A stretch of DNA of 64,000 nt from Lasioglossum baleicum. Its lineage: Eukaryota; Arthropoda; Insecta; Hymenoptera; Halictidae. The notes beneath the pieces were generated by a model. That model worked only from the letters and a program-made list of their open reading frames with translations. It ran no database searches and had not been told where the DNA came from. The DNA lies in contig NC_134935.1 in NCBI RefSeq assembly GCF_051020765.1, forward strand, positions 11,533,579 through 11,597,578, given 5' to 3'. Position numbers and translations under genes: made by a program. Of this stretch, positions 13,130-25,000 are shown one piece after another; the first letter of the stretch is position 1, and each line of letters opens with the position of its first letter.

Positions 13130-16100
13130 AAGAAATTGAATGTCGCGACTGGAGGAACGGTAAATCCAAAGGTTAACAAGATTGTTACAACGATAACTCA
13201 TTCGAAGCATTCAATTAAAAAGGAGGGAAACAATTTTGTCGCAAACGAACCGGAAAAGTTTGTAATTCCACGGGGATTCGCCATGGCACTCGAGCCGGGA
13301 ACGATTCCGGTAGTTTATTCGAGTTTATGGCTTTCCTCAGAGACCTATAAAATTAACTGACAACTGATAATAATCCATCGGTAACGAACATTGCGGAAAT
13401 GTTTCATTTTAAAAGCTCGTTCCCTCGTGGTATTAAGGACTTTCTGTAATTGTGCTCGACTTTTTCCGAAGCGTGATCGTCCCTATCATTGGAGGTGACT
13501 ATAGCCGTCCGACGGATGTTCTTATTGGACGTAAACACCGAGTGAGCTTGTTGCGAACCTTTAATTTTTATACACCCTTCATTTTTCTGACATTTGACAT
13601 TTGTACGCAAAAGCTTCACACGAACATTTATAAAAGAAACGTGTCGTAGTGATTGCTGACAGATATGATGTACGATCTAGACAATCGTTGCATGCAGTAT
13701 AGGAAATTCTAACGGTGACACTGGCGTAGATAACGAGCATAACAGAAGATATGCGCTTGCTGAGAATTTATAATGAGTTGTCTTTCGAAATACTTTGGCG
13801 AATGTTGTGAAACATTTTTACATATTGCGCAAAGAATTCATTGAGGAATTATTCGAAATATTTTTATGCCCAACGCAGCTGGATAGCTTAGCAGTTGTTG
13901 AATCAATAGTTGTTACGATAAGTGCCATTTTAATTCCGTTTGTTACCACACTTCGAATAAGCACTAGTTTCGTAATATTCATAATAATTTGATTACCCAC
14001 TGTAGGTACACTCTTTAAGCCAATATAAGAGATTTTCAGAACAGTAAAATTTATTGCTTCGATATATAACTTTACGTATCTTCATAAAATGGGGTTAGCG
14101 CAGGATATAGTGCGAACATGCTACAACGGTAGTTGATTGGTTAGAGAACACTCAATATCACGGATATCCTGACATTCGGTGGATATCACAGCGTCGTCTA
14201 CGATATTCGGACGTCAGAGATTTTATTGTTTGCCCAGTTGCAGAAAGCCAGAGTATTGTTCCATGTGTCTACATTATGCATTCTGCTAGCGCCGGAGTGA
14301 CTTGGTTCCAATTTCAAAATTAATGTCTAGGAATTTCACTTTATTCACCCTTAAGTGCCCTGTTCCCACTCAAATGCTAATAATTATTTAATATTTAACT
14401 ATTAATAACTACTTTTGGATTTTGATGATATTTTACTGTCTTTCTATTTACCAAAACAACAAATTACTTGCCAAGATCATTGCGATAATCTCAGTTTTGA
14501 ATGTTCGAAGGTGCTACATAAATTCTTAAAAATTTTTTAGAGAAATCACCTTTACTTACCTTTACGTTAAATAAATTTACAAATGATTGTAAATAAATTA
14601 CTCACCTTTACGTTAAATATAATTTAATTGAAACACTGCATTTTAAAGTACATGTTGAAGGTCCACTTAGCATTCTACTCGATTCAAAGTTACAAGTGAG
14701 CGCAAATTGTACAGCACGAGTAACATTGATCTTGCTCGACCGTGAATATTTAACTTCCAATGTCGATTGCCGAAAGCTAACATAATACAGAGGTACTATT
14801 GAGATCGTGACGCGATTGACGAATAAGGCACTCGCTTTTATACATTCATGGGCAGTGCTTATTGCGAGCTGTTCGCCCCTTTAATATGTACTCACATCCG
14901 AATCTCGGGAATAGCGAAGAAGTCTGTATGGTAAACTCGGTCCGGACTCGTGTGTCCTTAAGAATTTCTAAGAATAGATCCTGCTGATCTATAGAATTCT
15001 TAATTCGTCGCCGAGACCCGCAATTCGTCGACGGTTTTGTACATTCGCGTCAGACACACAACTTCTACTTCACGACAGGGTCGTTTCGACCAGTGAGCGT
15101 GACTCGTACAGCCTGGAACTTCCAAAATAATCGTAGATTTTACAATTAACTCAAAATGTTTAATTTTTTCTAGCATGGACATCACATTTTGATAAAAATT
15201 CACACAATGGTCAATATGTTCACTTCACCAATCATACAAAAAAGAAAAATAACAGTCAGGTTTATTAACATTGAAGGACAATAAATTTAAAATTAAGATT
15301 AAATAAATACTGGTGTGACAGGACCTCTAAATCTTACTCAAAATAAACCTCAAAAATCTGCATTATATTTGCATTCGAAAATAAAACAATTCGCATGCAC
15401 CAACCACCTTTGTGGTTTCCATGCACCAACGTCCTTTGTTTATTTCACGAACCTAGTTGCGCAATTTGTGGGTCCAGCTCAGGATTAAAAGAATAGAAAA
15501 AGCTCACTGGAGTGATTTGTCGATGCATCACGAGGAAAAAAGATTTGATGAAAAAGGGGAGAAGCAATACAAAAGTGCCGGGGGCCTGCGAACACCATGA
15601 TGTAGCCTTGCTCCGTGGTCCTTGACCGTAAAACCTCGAATTCCGGGTGGAAACTCGCGTTGAATCCTCCATCGACCTTCCATCGATTTCCTATAAGTTC
15701 GCCACGGTGGTTGCGGGGCTCGTCCTTCGGAGATCCTCCACTCCAAGGACTCGACATAGCTTCACAGAGTAATCGCGAGATCTATGGCCGAGTGTTGAAC
15801 AAGGATGTCGAGAAAGGAACCGCGTGGTACGGGCCGGATTAAACTTCTGAAAGTACCACCTGAAGACTGTCAACTTCATTAACAGAGGAGCAATAAACTG
15901 TAGGCTTCAGTGATCCCCTTACAAAATTATTATTTTATTCCCAATCTAATTGAATCCTCAGGGAATTTAATTCCAGATTAATTTTTGCCCGTGACGGTCG
16001 ATTTATGGAAATGCAGATACGCTTTACGTGCGCTGTTTAATCGTCGCTGCTGAAGCGCATAAATTTAATTTAACGTATTGATTGCCGATGTTTTTACTGG

Positions 16101-16800
16101 AATAAATAGAATGGCGCACGCGGGGAGTAAAAACATTTCCATGCGTATTTGCTGTTTTTCTTGGTAAAGCTATTTCTTTGGAATTGAATTGAAATTGAAA
16201 TATTTGTTTTAATTGTCAGAGTGGCTCGTCATTCAACAACCAAAAACACTTCATTTCTTCCAATCAGAGTATTGTCACGCGATTTGCATTCCGCGACAGT
16301 CTAAACTACGTTCGACACCTGTGACAGCGTCAATCATCAGTTTCCGGTTGTTATCGCGGGTGTACTGGCATTTTTATCATTTATCGCTGCGCGATATTTT
16401 CGTTTCTTTACTCGGAAGTGCTGGGTAGCTGTGTCGCAGAGTTTACAGAACACTTAACACCAAAATGCTCGCGGCTACACAGAGCCGGATTAGTATCTAG
16501 TGAAACTGGGCGCAAAGGGTATCTTTAAGGGTCATTAAACGCAGAGAAACAGGTATACGGGCAATTACACTTTTTTGTGCATTAGGAAGGCGATTTTTCC
16601 TTGTAATTTCTTCTTTTCTCGTTGCTGAATCTCATACGATTGTTGCTTAAAAATACTTTCAATTCGATGATATAGAGCAGCGCACTCACCATGGCGATCC
16701 TTGAAATCGGAGCTCCTCAGGCATGTAAGTACCATAGGCGCTATTCGTGGCGCATTAGGGTGACACTCGTATCAATAATTTAATGCAACCCTTTTTGTTA
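13130..16800. other. leader intron or intergenic sequence, no supported gene
   Basis: Probably inside the first intron of FLVCR. Around 15560-15870 a GC-richer patch carries overlapping frames on both strands (15485-15757 minus, 15615-15842 plus). Amino-acid composition there is protein-like, but I recognise no family and no splice structure; a decayed retroelement is possible. Short direct repeats of CACCTTTACGTTAAATA occur near 14549 and 14603. Confidence 0.4.
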
Positions 16801-16810
16801 GAGGTATCCC

Positions 16811-17665
16811 CTGAAAGCCTATTCCACTATGTCGCATGATAATTTCGGACAACATTGTATTGTCTAAATTTTATTAACATCCGGGATAACTTGATCTTCG
16901 CGCACGTCTAGACGTGGTAAATTGGTAAGATCTACAGGTAGTTTGGACGTAGCTGTTCGTATCGCTGACACTTACATTGTAACTTAGAGAATGAACATCT
17001 TTAATCGCGCAGCTTCAACTCATTTTTAAAATGTGCTATATTCTATGTTAAATCGGAATAGCGCACATCCTTAAATGATTCTTCGCTAGCTACGTCTAAA
17101 CTTCCCGTAGATCTTACCAATTTGCCAAGCACGTCTAAACTTGCGCGAAAATCAGGTTATTCCGGATGTTAATAAACTTTGGACAATACAAGTAAAAACT
17201 ATTTTCAAAATTTATTCAAATTTATTTTTCTAATTGATTTTCTATGGCTGTTGTCCGAAATTATCGTGCGACACAATGGAACAGGCCTGCAGGCAGAGTT
17301 GTGCAGAATTACAATTGAATTACTCCAGGAATTATAATTGCGAAGTAATTGAATTACATTGTAATTCAGTTATATTGCAATTTATAATTCAAATCTTCAT
17401 TCAACTATGGCTGTTGTCCGAAATTATCGTGCGACACAATGGAACAGGCCTGCAGGCAGAGTTGTGCAGAATTACAATTGAATTACTCCAGGAATTATAA
17501 TTGCGAAGTAATTGAATTACGTTGTAATTCAGTTATATTGCAATTTATAATTCAAATCTTCATTCAATTAAATTACAATGTAATTCGTAATTGCAATTGC
17601 GTACAATTATAAAATACATTGTAATTGAATTACAATGTAATTGAATTAGCACAACTCTGCCTACA
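16811..17665. mobile_element. compound foldback with nested AATTAC-rich unit and tandem copy
   Basis: The left arm (16811-17000) includes GCATGATAATTTCGGACAAC and GGTAAGATCTACAGGTAGTT. It is mirrored by CGTAGATCTTACC near 17107 and TTGTCCGAAATTATCGTGCG at 17250. The right terminus is present twice, as a direct duplication of about 163 bp (17242-17404 and 17405-17567). Inside and after the duplication is low-complexity DNA built from AATTACAATTG / GTAATTGAATTAC. A second inverted pair, GGCAGAGTTGTGC (about 17292) and GCACAACTCTGCC (about 17649), brackets that part. At least two elements appear nested. Terminal duplications could not be assigned confidently. Confidence 0.6.
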
Positions 17666-18262
17666 GTGGATACCACTGGAAAAAAAACGCATTGACAATA
17701 CTACCTCGACGGTAATGTGGAAACCTATTGATGTTGCCTTCGAAAATCAGCCGTCGCGAGTGAATAATTCCGAGTGCTCATATGCAGTAGAGGGTACTGT
17801 AATCGATGGTGATAAGAGACGCAGTCATAACCGCCAGAAATTAACGTGAGATAGTCCTTATCCAAATCTTCGTTTCCATTATATAATAAGTTGAATCGAT
17901 TAATGCGATTACATTTATCAGTCAAAGATAATTCTATTACGTGTTCGCACTATTTTTGTGCATAATTAAGACGTCATAGTGTTGTTTGTTTTCGGAGGTT
18001 ATACATACGAAAGATGTCAAGTTTGAACAAAAATATAATTTTGGTATCCGCGATGGCGAGTAGTATGTGGAATAGCTTGTTAAAGTTTCAGAGAAATCAG
18101 CCAAGTAGTCTTCGAGACTGTATCTACGTCAGGTAAAAAGAAATACATTTCGACAAATGTTGTCACATTCTAATTCATGTTAAAAAATAAAGGTCCCAAA
18201 GATTTGAGATTAAGTGTTCCACAAATGGCAGAATAACATCATTCTTTACGTGAAAAAAATGT

Positions 18263-18476
18263 TGTGGTGAGATGACAAAAAGGTCCCTGGTAGCAGTGTC
18301 GCCAGATAAAGGGAGGAAACACGAATTGAGGGGAAAAGATTACCCTCTCTGCCAGTAGCGGACGCATGCACGACAGAGACGTAACGCGTCACGTGACCGG
18401 GCCGTGGCGAAAGTGGGGGAAAGGTAGAGTGGGGACACATGTCTTGCTCCGAGGACCTTCTTGTCATCTCACCACA
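18263..18476. mobile_element. about 214-bp MITE-like inverted-repeat element
   Basis: GTGGTGAGATGACAAAAAGG at the left is mirrored by TTCTTGTCATCTCACCAC at the right, giving about 23 bp of inverted repeat with a GC-richer interior. A clean target duplication is not visible, only a shared ATGTTG a few bases outside each end. It lies in the leader region upstream of the FLVCR coding exons, within the presumed first intron. Class unknown; hAT is possible. Confidence 0.5.
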
Positions 18477-18884
18477 GTATGTTGTCAAATTGACACGAGG
18501 GGCGGATGAGGGTTAGAAACGGATTTCTCGAAGCAGATCATACTTGCCGTATCAGTTCGCAAACTTTGATTCGACCTGTACAAAATTCGTGCAGATGAAC
18601 CTTATCAGCGGAGGTGGCGAGGATCCTCGAAAGATTTTCCCACCGTATCCCATTGTCCACGTAGCCAGTGACCGGCGACATAGTACCCGAGTTGGGAATG
18701 AAGAGAGCGGAAAACCTTCGCGCCGCTAATTGGTACTCCGAACCGTCTGCGGAATCCTTAAGAATTCTCGCGGCTCGAGTTTGCTCGAAAGGATCTCGAG
18801 GACCGGTTCTCCTTTGCGGAAACAGCATCGAAAATTCCCCTAATTTTTTCTGTTGCCCTCTCTCCTTTTCGTCTCCTTTTTCAG

Positions 18885-19067
18885 ACGGTGAACTCGGCCG
18901 GAAAATCGAGCAGTCGATCGAAGTTGGATGAGAGCCGGGAGACCGCGTTGAAGGAGAGGCATCGGAAAAAGTGGGCGAGAGAGAGAGAAAGAGAAAGAGA
19001 GTGTGTGTTTCGCGTAATTGATCCGAGGTAATCGCGACGGCGTTTACCACCTTTTTATCCTCGGATT
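18885..19067 (+). promoter_or_regulatory. FLVCR 5' UTR portion of the first coding exon
   Basis: A long pyrimidine run ending TTTTTCAG at 18884 is the best acceptor in the region, so the exon carrying the start codon probably begins at 18885. The leader contains a complete short upstream ORF at 18928-18951 (ATG, seven sense codons in all, TGA), and a stop (TAA 19029-19031) in frame with the main ATG. The main start at 19068 is therefore the first usable Met in its frame. A GA-rich run (about 18975-19005) lies in the middle. The upstream ORF may dampen translation; that is inference. Confidence 0.55.
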
Positions 19068-22000
19068 ATGGAGCAAGGACAGCAGGAGAAAATTACGAAA
19101 AGTTCCGCGGATTACGCTAAGGCCATCGAGAGCGGCGTACAACTGAGCCAGGTGACTAAGGAAACGCGGAAGAGGATTTACGAGATCGCCGATAGATCCT
19201 TAATTCTGTCTGCGGAAACGGACCCACTGGACGCGCAACAATCTCAAATTGTGTTATCGGTGTGAAAGAGATGCGCACGATGTCTGTGAACAAATATCCA
19301 GTGACGAAACTTGCTCGTTTTAATTATTTTCTTAGAGAAACTTTTATCAACATATTCGGGACATTTTCGCGATTAAAGTGAGACCAAACACTCGTAGAAC
19401 CTCGTTTATGCGAACCGAGAACATGTTAATCTTGTGTTATCTCGTTTATTGTATAATCTAATACTACAGCTAGGTAACTGAACACTCGTGTGTCCAGATA
19501 GTTCGGATAATCGGGGTTCTACTGTATCCTGGCTGAAACATAAATATTATCCAAATTGTGTCGAGTTTGGTCTCGTTTTAATAAGAAAGTTGTCAGGAAT
19601 ATGTCAGTGAAAGTTGTATTAAACAATCCTCCTCCATCATGTTCGGGTTGTTAAAATTGTTCAGAGTGTACATCACTTTCTACGTAACTCGCGTTTTTTG
19701 AAATCAATGCAGAACATTTCTATTCAGCACAGAGATCCGCAGGCTAGTTATAATTCGAATAAATATGATCCTATGAATGGAACACGAATCAAAAGCTTCC
19801 TTTGTATTCGTATTGGATCGTGGGATAAACGAGTTCCGCCATGTTTAATGTTTTTTTTTATTTATCGACAAAGTACAGAATTGTATTCGATCAATGGTAT
19901 AATCTCCGCCTACAAATGGCTACTTGTTAATCACAGTTATGTATATAGATTTGCTAATAAACTCTTAAATATTCATCAGTATGGTCCATTGACGTCATCC
20001 TTGAAGGATTAAATCGTTTTCCAATAAAGTCAGCTTTAAAGTGATTTGTTTGCAAATTCCACGTTTTCCAAACTTGAGATTAGACATAGAAAGGAGATCA
20101 ACTATTTCGTGCAACTACCTCTGCTACCTTTACTTTAATAATGACCATATAAAATATCTGATTAGAAAATCTAAGCCTTCATTATCAGTTGATTATTCAT
20201 TGTTAAAATTTCATTGCACCGTGTCAGGGATTCGTGTAACGTGAATCGAGTAACAGGTGTGTTTCCGTGTGTAGGTGGTGGAGACGAAGGTGTACAAGAA
20301 GCGATGGCTGATCCTAATGATTTTCGTGCTGTACAGCGCCAGCAACGCGATGCAATGGATCCAGTACAGCATCATCGCGAACATAGTGATGGATTATTAC
20401 AAAGTGTCCAGCTTTTCGGTGGATATGACCAGCATGATATTCATGATATCCTATATTCCGTTCATATTCCCGGCGAGCTATCTGCTTGATAAATTCGTAA
20501 GTACGAGCTCATTCAATCTTTGTTACGTTCGCATTAGCTGACTGCCCTCGCTTAATCGCCGGAACTCGCTATAGTTTGTTTTCGAGAGAAGAGATCTGAC
20601 TGGGCGATACACGGGTTGTCATAATACGATCATCTATGCGTCCAAGGTCACTTCTCTCACAAAACAGACTACGATTGTAGTCCGTGAGAACTGTGTTTTG
20701 TAAATATCGATTCACATTTAAACATTGATCGGGATTGACAGCAACTAAGCTGTGGATATCGATTGTCTATACGCTCGTTAACCCCTAAAAAATCCAGTAG
20801 TTGCAGTTTGAAACAGTAGAATATTTAAAAAATTGAAACGTTGCAATGTAGTATTTTCAAGCAAGAAAAACGATTGAAGAAAAAATTCCTAAATGGTACC
20901 TATTTCTTGCAACACATGCAGACAATTTTTATTTTTATAACATCGAGATAATAGTAACGTGGAGACCGAAAGTTTCAGCCTGCACGGTAAACATTTTTAA
21001 CGAATCAGCTTTTTTAGGTTGCGGTTACGTGGTCGTTCATCACTGAATAATTCAATGTTTCCTGTTTCGTCATTTTACTATTAAAATCTACTGTCGGTAG
21101 TTCAGAAACAGCGTAACACAGCGAAGAGGAATCCATTTTGCTCTTTTGTTAAGATTTCATGAACAGATAATTCCTACTGAAACAAGAATTATAGGTAAGA
21201 GTCATTGATATAATAACTGTTCTCAGACGTTAATCCGCGAGCGTGCAAGCTCACATGCACATTTGTGTCCCGTTTATAAACTACAAACAACACGACACGA
21301 TCGTTGACAATCGCGGTCTCCTTATCAAATCAAACTCTGTTCCTTTGATCGAGCGTTGACGAGCGCGGCGCGAGCAAAAGACCGAGCGAGACTTGCGTCA
21401 CCGTTTACAACTTATTTACATGTTGACACGCGATTAAACTTCGCCGTCAACATCGCGTACATATTAATTAAAACGGATCCCCGTAATCTAATCGGATCGG
21501 AGAATCGGGACGAGCGATATCTCGCGACACCGACACGAAACTTGCATCTCTCTGCTCGCATTGGAAGGTCGTTTGATAACAGCGCGACACCGGAAAAAAA
21601 GCAATAAAATCGTATCAACCGACAAACAGATTGCATGAAACAGAGCCGAATCGAAGCTCCAGATATATCGACAATTGAACTTTATTCCGCGTGACTTTCC
21701 TCCTTTGTTCCCGTCGCGGGTCCAATTAATCGCTCGACAATTAATTAGGTTAATGCTCGCCACGAACCGAACAGAAGTTTTCAAACAACTTAGAACTGCG
21801 TGGGAGATAATGAAGTTAGTTTCTGAATCATCGATTTGAGAGTATAATTGCGTTCGGATGTGTGGAAGGAATTTTACAAATTCCTGTTTGTGTTACGCCA
21901 TCCACTGTTACGTTTAGTTTGTATCTCTTTTCTTTTACGCCGTCATATAATGGATCTGAAACCAATTAGATTAATTTTAGAGCTTGAAACCTCTACTTTT

Positions 22001-25000
22001 GTTATCGAACGTCCATTTTCTTCTAACATCTTTATGCAAGATCCAAAAAAATTGTCCACGTTGGTTGTAAGAAACTGAAGTTAAATGAAAATGTATTTGC
22101 TGTTTTAATCATTCCAAAATGTCAAAAATAATCATCTGTTCACTATTGTGTTAGACAATTATTGTGTTAGATAATTATGTATTTCCTATATTCCTCCACA
22201 GTTAACACAGAAGATTTAAATTTAGAGAATAAATCAATAAATTTAATATAAAATTTAAAATTGTGAGGGAAAATTTTAGTCAATTTATTATAGAATTTAA
22301 GAGTGGCCCACAAAAGTGTTCGTACGCCCTTTAAAACAGAATAACTTTTTATAATTGTACCAAACGACCTGATGTTTACTAAATGATGTGCACAAAAAGA
22401 TTTCCTTAAATTATAATCTACAAGGTTATACATGCAAAAATGAAAAAGGCATTTTTTAAAACTTTTTTATTTGGGCCCTTAACGTGAAAATTCAATCGAA
22501 ATCGGTTGACACAGGAAAAAACGACATGCATCGAAAGATGAACTGTGGATTTTAAGCAGAAATCGATTAAAAGGTGTAAAACTACGATTTCCACCATTTT
22601 TAATCGCCTGTAGCTCGTGTGTATGTTAATCGATTTCGATGAAATTTCCAGCATATGTATAACTAACATAGATCTACAAAACATATATTTTAAATTTATC
22701 ATTGAGGGCCAAAATAAAAAATTTTTTTAAAATCCCTTTTTTATTTTTGCATGTAACCTTGTAAATTATAATTTATGGAAAATTTTTTCTGCACATCATT
22801 TAGTAAACCAATGCTTCGAATTGATTATAAACAGTCAGGTCGTTTGGTATAATTATAAAAAAGTTACTCTGTTTTAAAGGGCGTACAAACACTTTTGTGG
22901 GCCACCGTATAGAATCATTTCCGGTGAAAAACGTTCGTTGCCAGCCACGTTCAAAATTGGCCAATTTCTACCCTCTAGAAAGGAACACTATCTACATGAA
23001 TTACAGATGTAGAAAGAGTACCGACAGTTTCGAGGTGGCAGAGTGGAAAATGGCCGAAAGTGGACGAAGCAGGAGTTAAGAGAAGAACAAATGTTTTGTT
23101 TCAGGGGTTGAGGTTCGCCGCCCTGTTCGGCGCGATCATGAACTCGCTGGGAGCCTGGGTGAAAGTGTTCAGCGTCAGCCAAGATTTGTTCTGGCTGACT
23201 TTCATCGGCCAAACGATAGTCGCTGTAAGCCAAACGTTTATACTGTCGGTTCCAGCGCGTTTGGCCGCCGTTTGGTTCGGCCCGGATCAGGTCAGCAGCG
23301 CGTGCAGCATCGGCGTTTTTGGAAATCAGGTCAGTCACTGCTTCGTCCGTAACTTTTTCAACGAGCCTGTCGAATATAGCCGCCCACCAATTATCTTGCT
23401 TTCAGTATAGTACTTTAATCTGGCCGCCATGCATATTCATCGAGCAAATATTATATTAAATGGACCTTGTCAGAAAACTCGTAATTGATGTACAATATCA
23501 AAATAATTTTAGATATGCGTCGAATTACCTTCGAAAGGGTCAAATATTATACAGGTTATCCCATTTAAATCGATCCCCTCGAACATCTCCGAAATTATTT
23601 ATGATGCCGGAAAACGTTTCATAACTACATTTTTTTTATTGTATCGTGTAACTGATCGAAAAATGCATTCAGATATGTATAATAACATCACCTTGAAATT
23701 ACTAATCTCGTTGCTCCGAACAACCGAAGATCAAGGACATTTCAAGGTGTATGTTATTATACATATCTGAACGTATTTTTCAATCAGTTACACGATGCAA
23801 TAAAAAAAAATGTAGTTATGTATCGAAAAACATCGATGACCTTGATAACTTCGAAAAAAATATTCTTGCCAGATATTTGGTCCATTGACACCATGCACGT
23901 TACGTAACAAATATTTTTTGCATCACAATAACCTGAAGAGATATTTAGGTGGCCTTACTTAAACAGACCACCCTGTATATTAGGTAGACGCAACAAATTA
24001 TATCGTTCTCCGCTAAATGTCTTTGTTATAATATCAACAACTACAAAGGGGTCACGTTACCACCTCTTCCTCAAATACTTTATTTTCTATCGCATCTTCA
24101 GTTTTGTATGTTTTCGATTGACTTCGCGTAAATTGGCCTGCAAGAATACGTTCCCCCCAATAAGATAACAATACATGTGTAACAATAACAACGCGCATTG
24201 TTAACTCTGACAACTTCTTTGAGACCACTTGTCTCATTTATCGCTTGTCTCATTAAATCGTCTCAAAGAGACGTCAATTGGTGCTCTCAGGGTCACATTT
24301 CTTGAGCACCGGCCTGTAACTATAGGGATTACGAGCAGAGAAAATCCTCGCTATTGTTCCGGTGACATTCTTCCGCTCTTCGTATTGTGCCAGGTGAAAC
24401 AGTAGTATCAGATTTTTCACGTTTCTCTCTTTTGCTCTCTTTCTTTCTCCTCTTCGTTCAAACGAATGAATTTTAACACGTTCATAAACGTAATTGGAGC
24501 TCGAGAGCATACTACCTGCCGGCTAAAATTCTAATTCGAGGGACAGGGTCGTTCGCGAGTTAAACTGTTAGGTGATTAGGTGGGAAACCAAGCCGAACGG
24601 TGCACCCACGTTTAATTTCGCGACGATGGCAGGGGATCGGGCCCCATCCAGCGAATTAAATCGGCGTATTTCAGAGGCCACCATTACCATATACTATGCA
24701 CCCCGTCGGCCCGTATGATCTATTCCAGTACTCGAAATCCCCTCGATCGTTTCATTTTCCGCTTCCGCATTAGATCGGTAGGTGTTGCGAAATTAGCATT
24801 TTACACAAAACATTCTGGAACGAACGCGTTATCCTTAAACTCGCTAATTTTTCAACGGGTCGAGAGAAAGATATAGAGCCACTGAACGCGATCAGTATCA
24901 AAGATTATTTGACTCTTATCAATGTAATATGTATTATCAATAGGCTTCTTAATTTTTGTTCGAGCCAAATTAAACAGATAGCAAATTGAGTAGAAGCTGT

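Noticed and set aside
15485..15757. 90-codon minus-strand frame with protein-like composition
   Set aside because: Three overlapping frames are equally open; no known domain, no matching splice sites. A decayed retroelement is possible but unsupported.
18538..19050. 170-codon minus-strand frame overlapping the FLVCR leader
   Set aside because: Antisense to a leader with strong plus-strand acceptor; low-complexity Ser/Leu runs come from the GA-rich tract; no domain.
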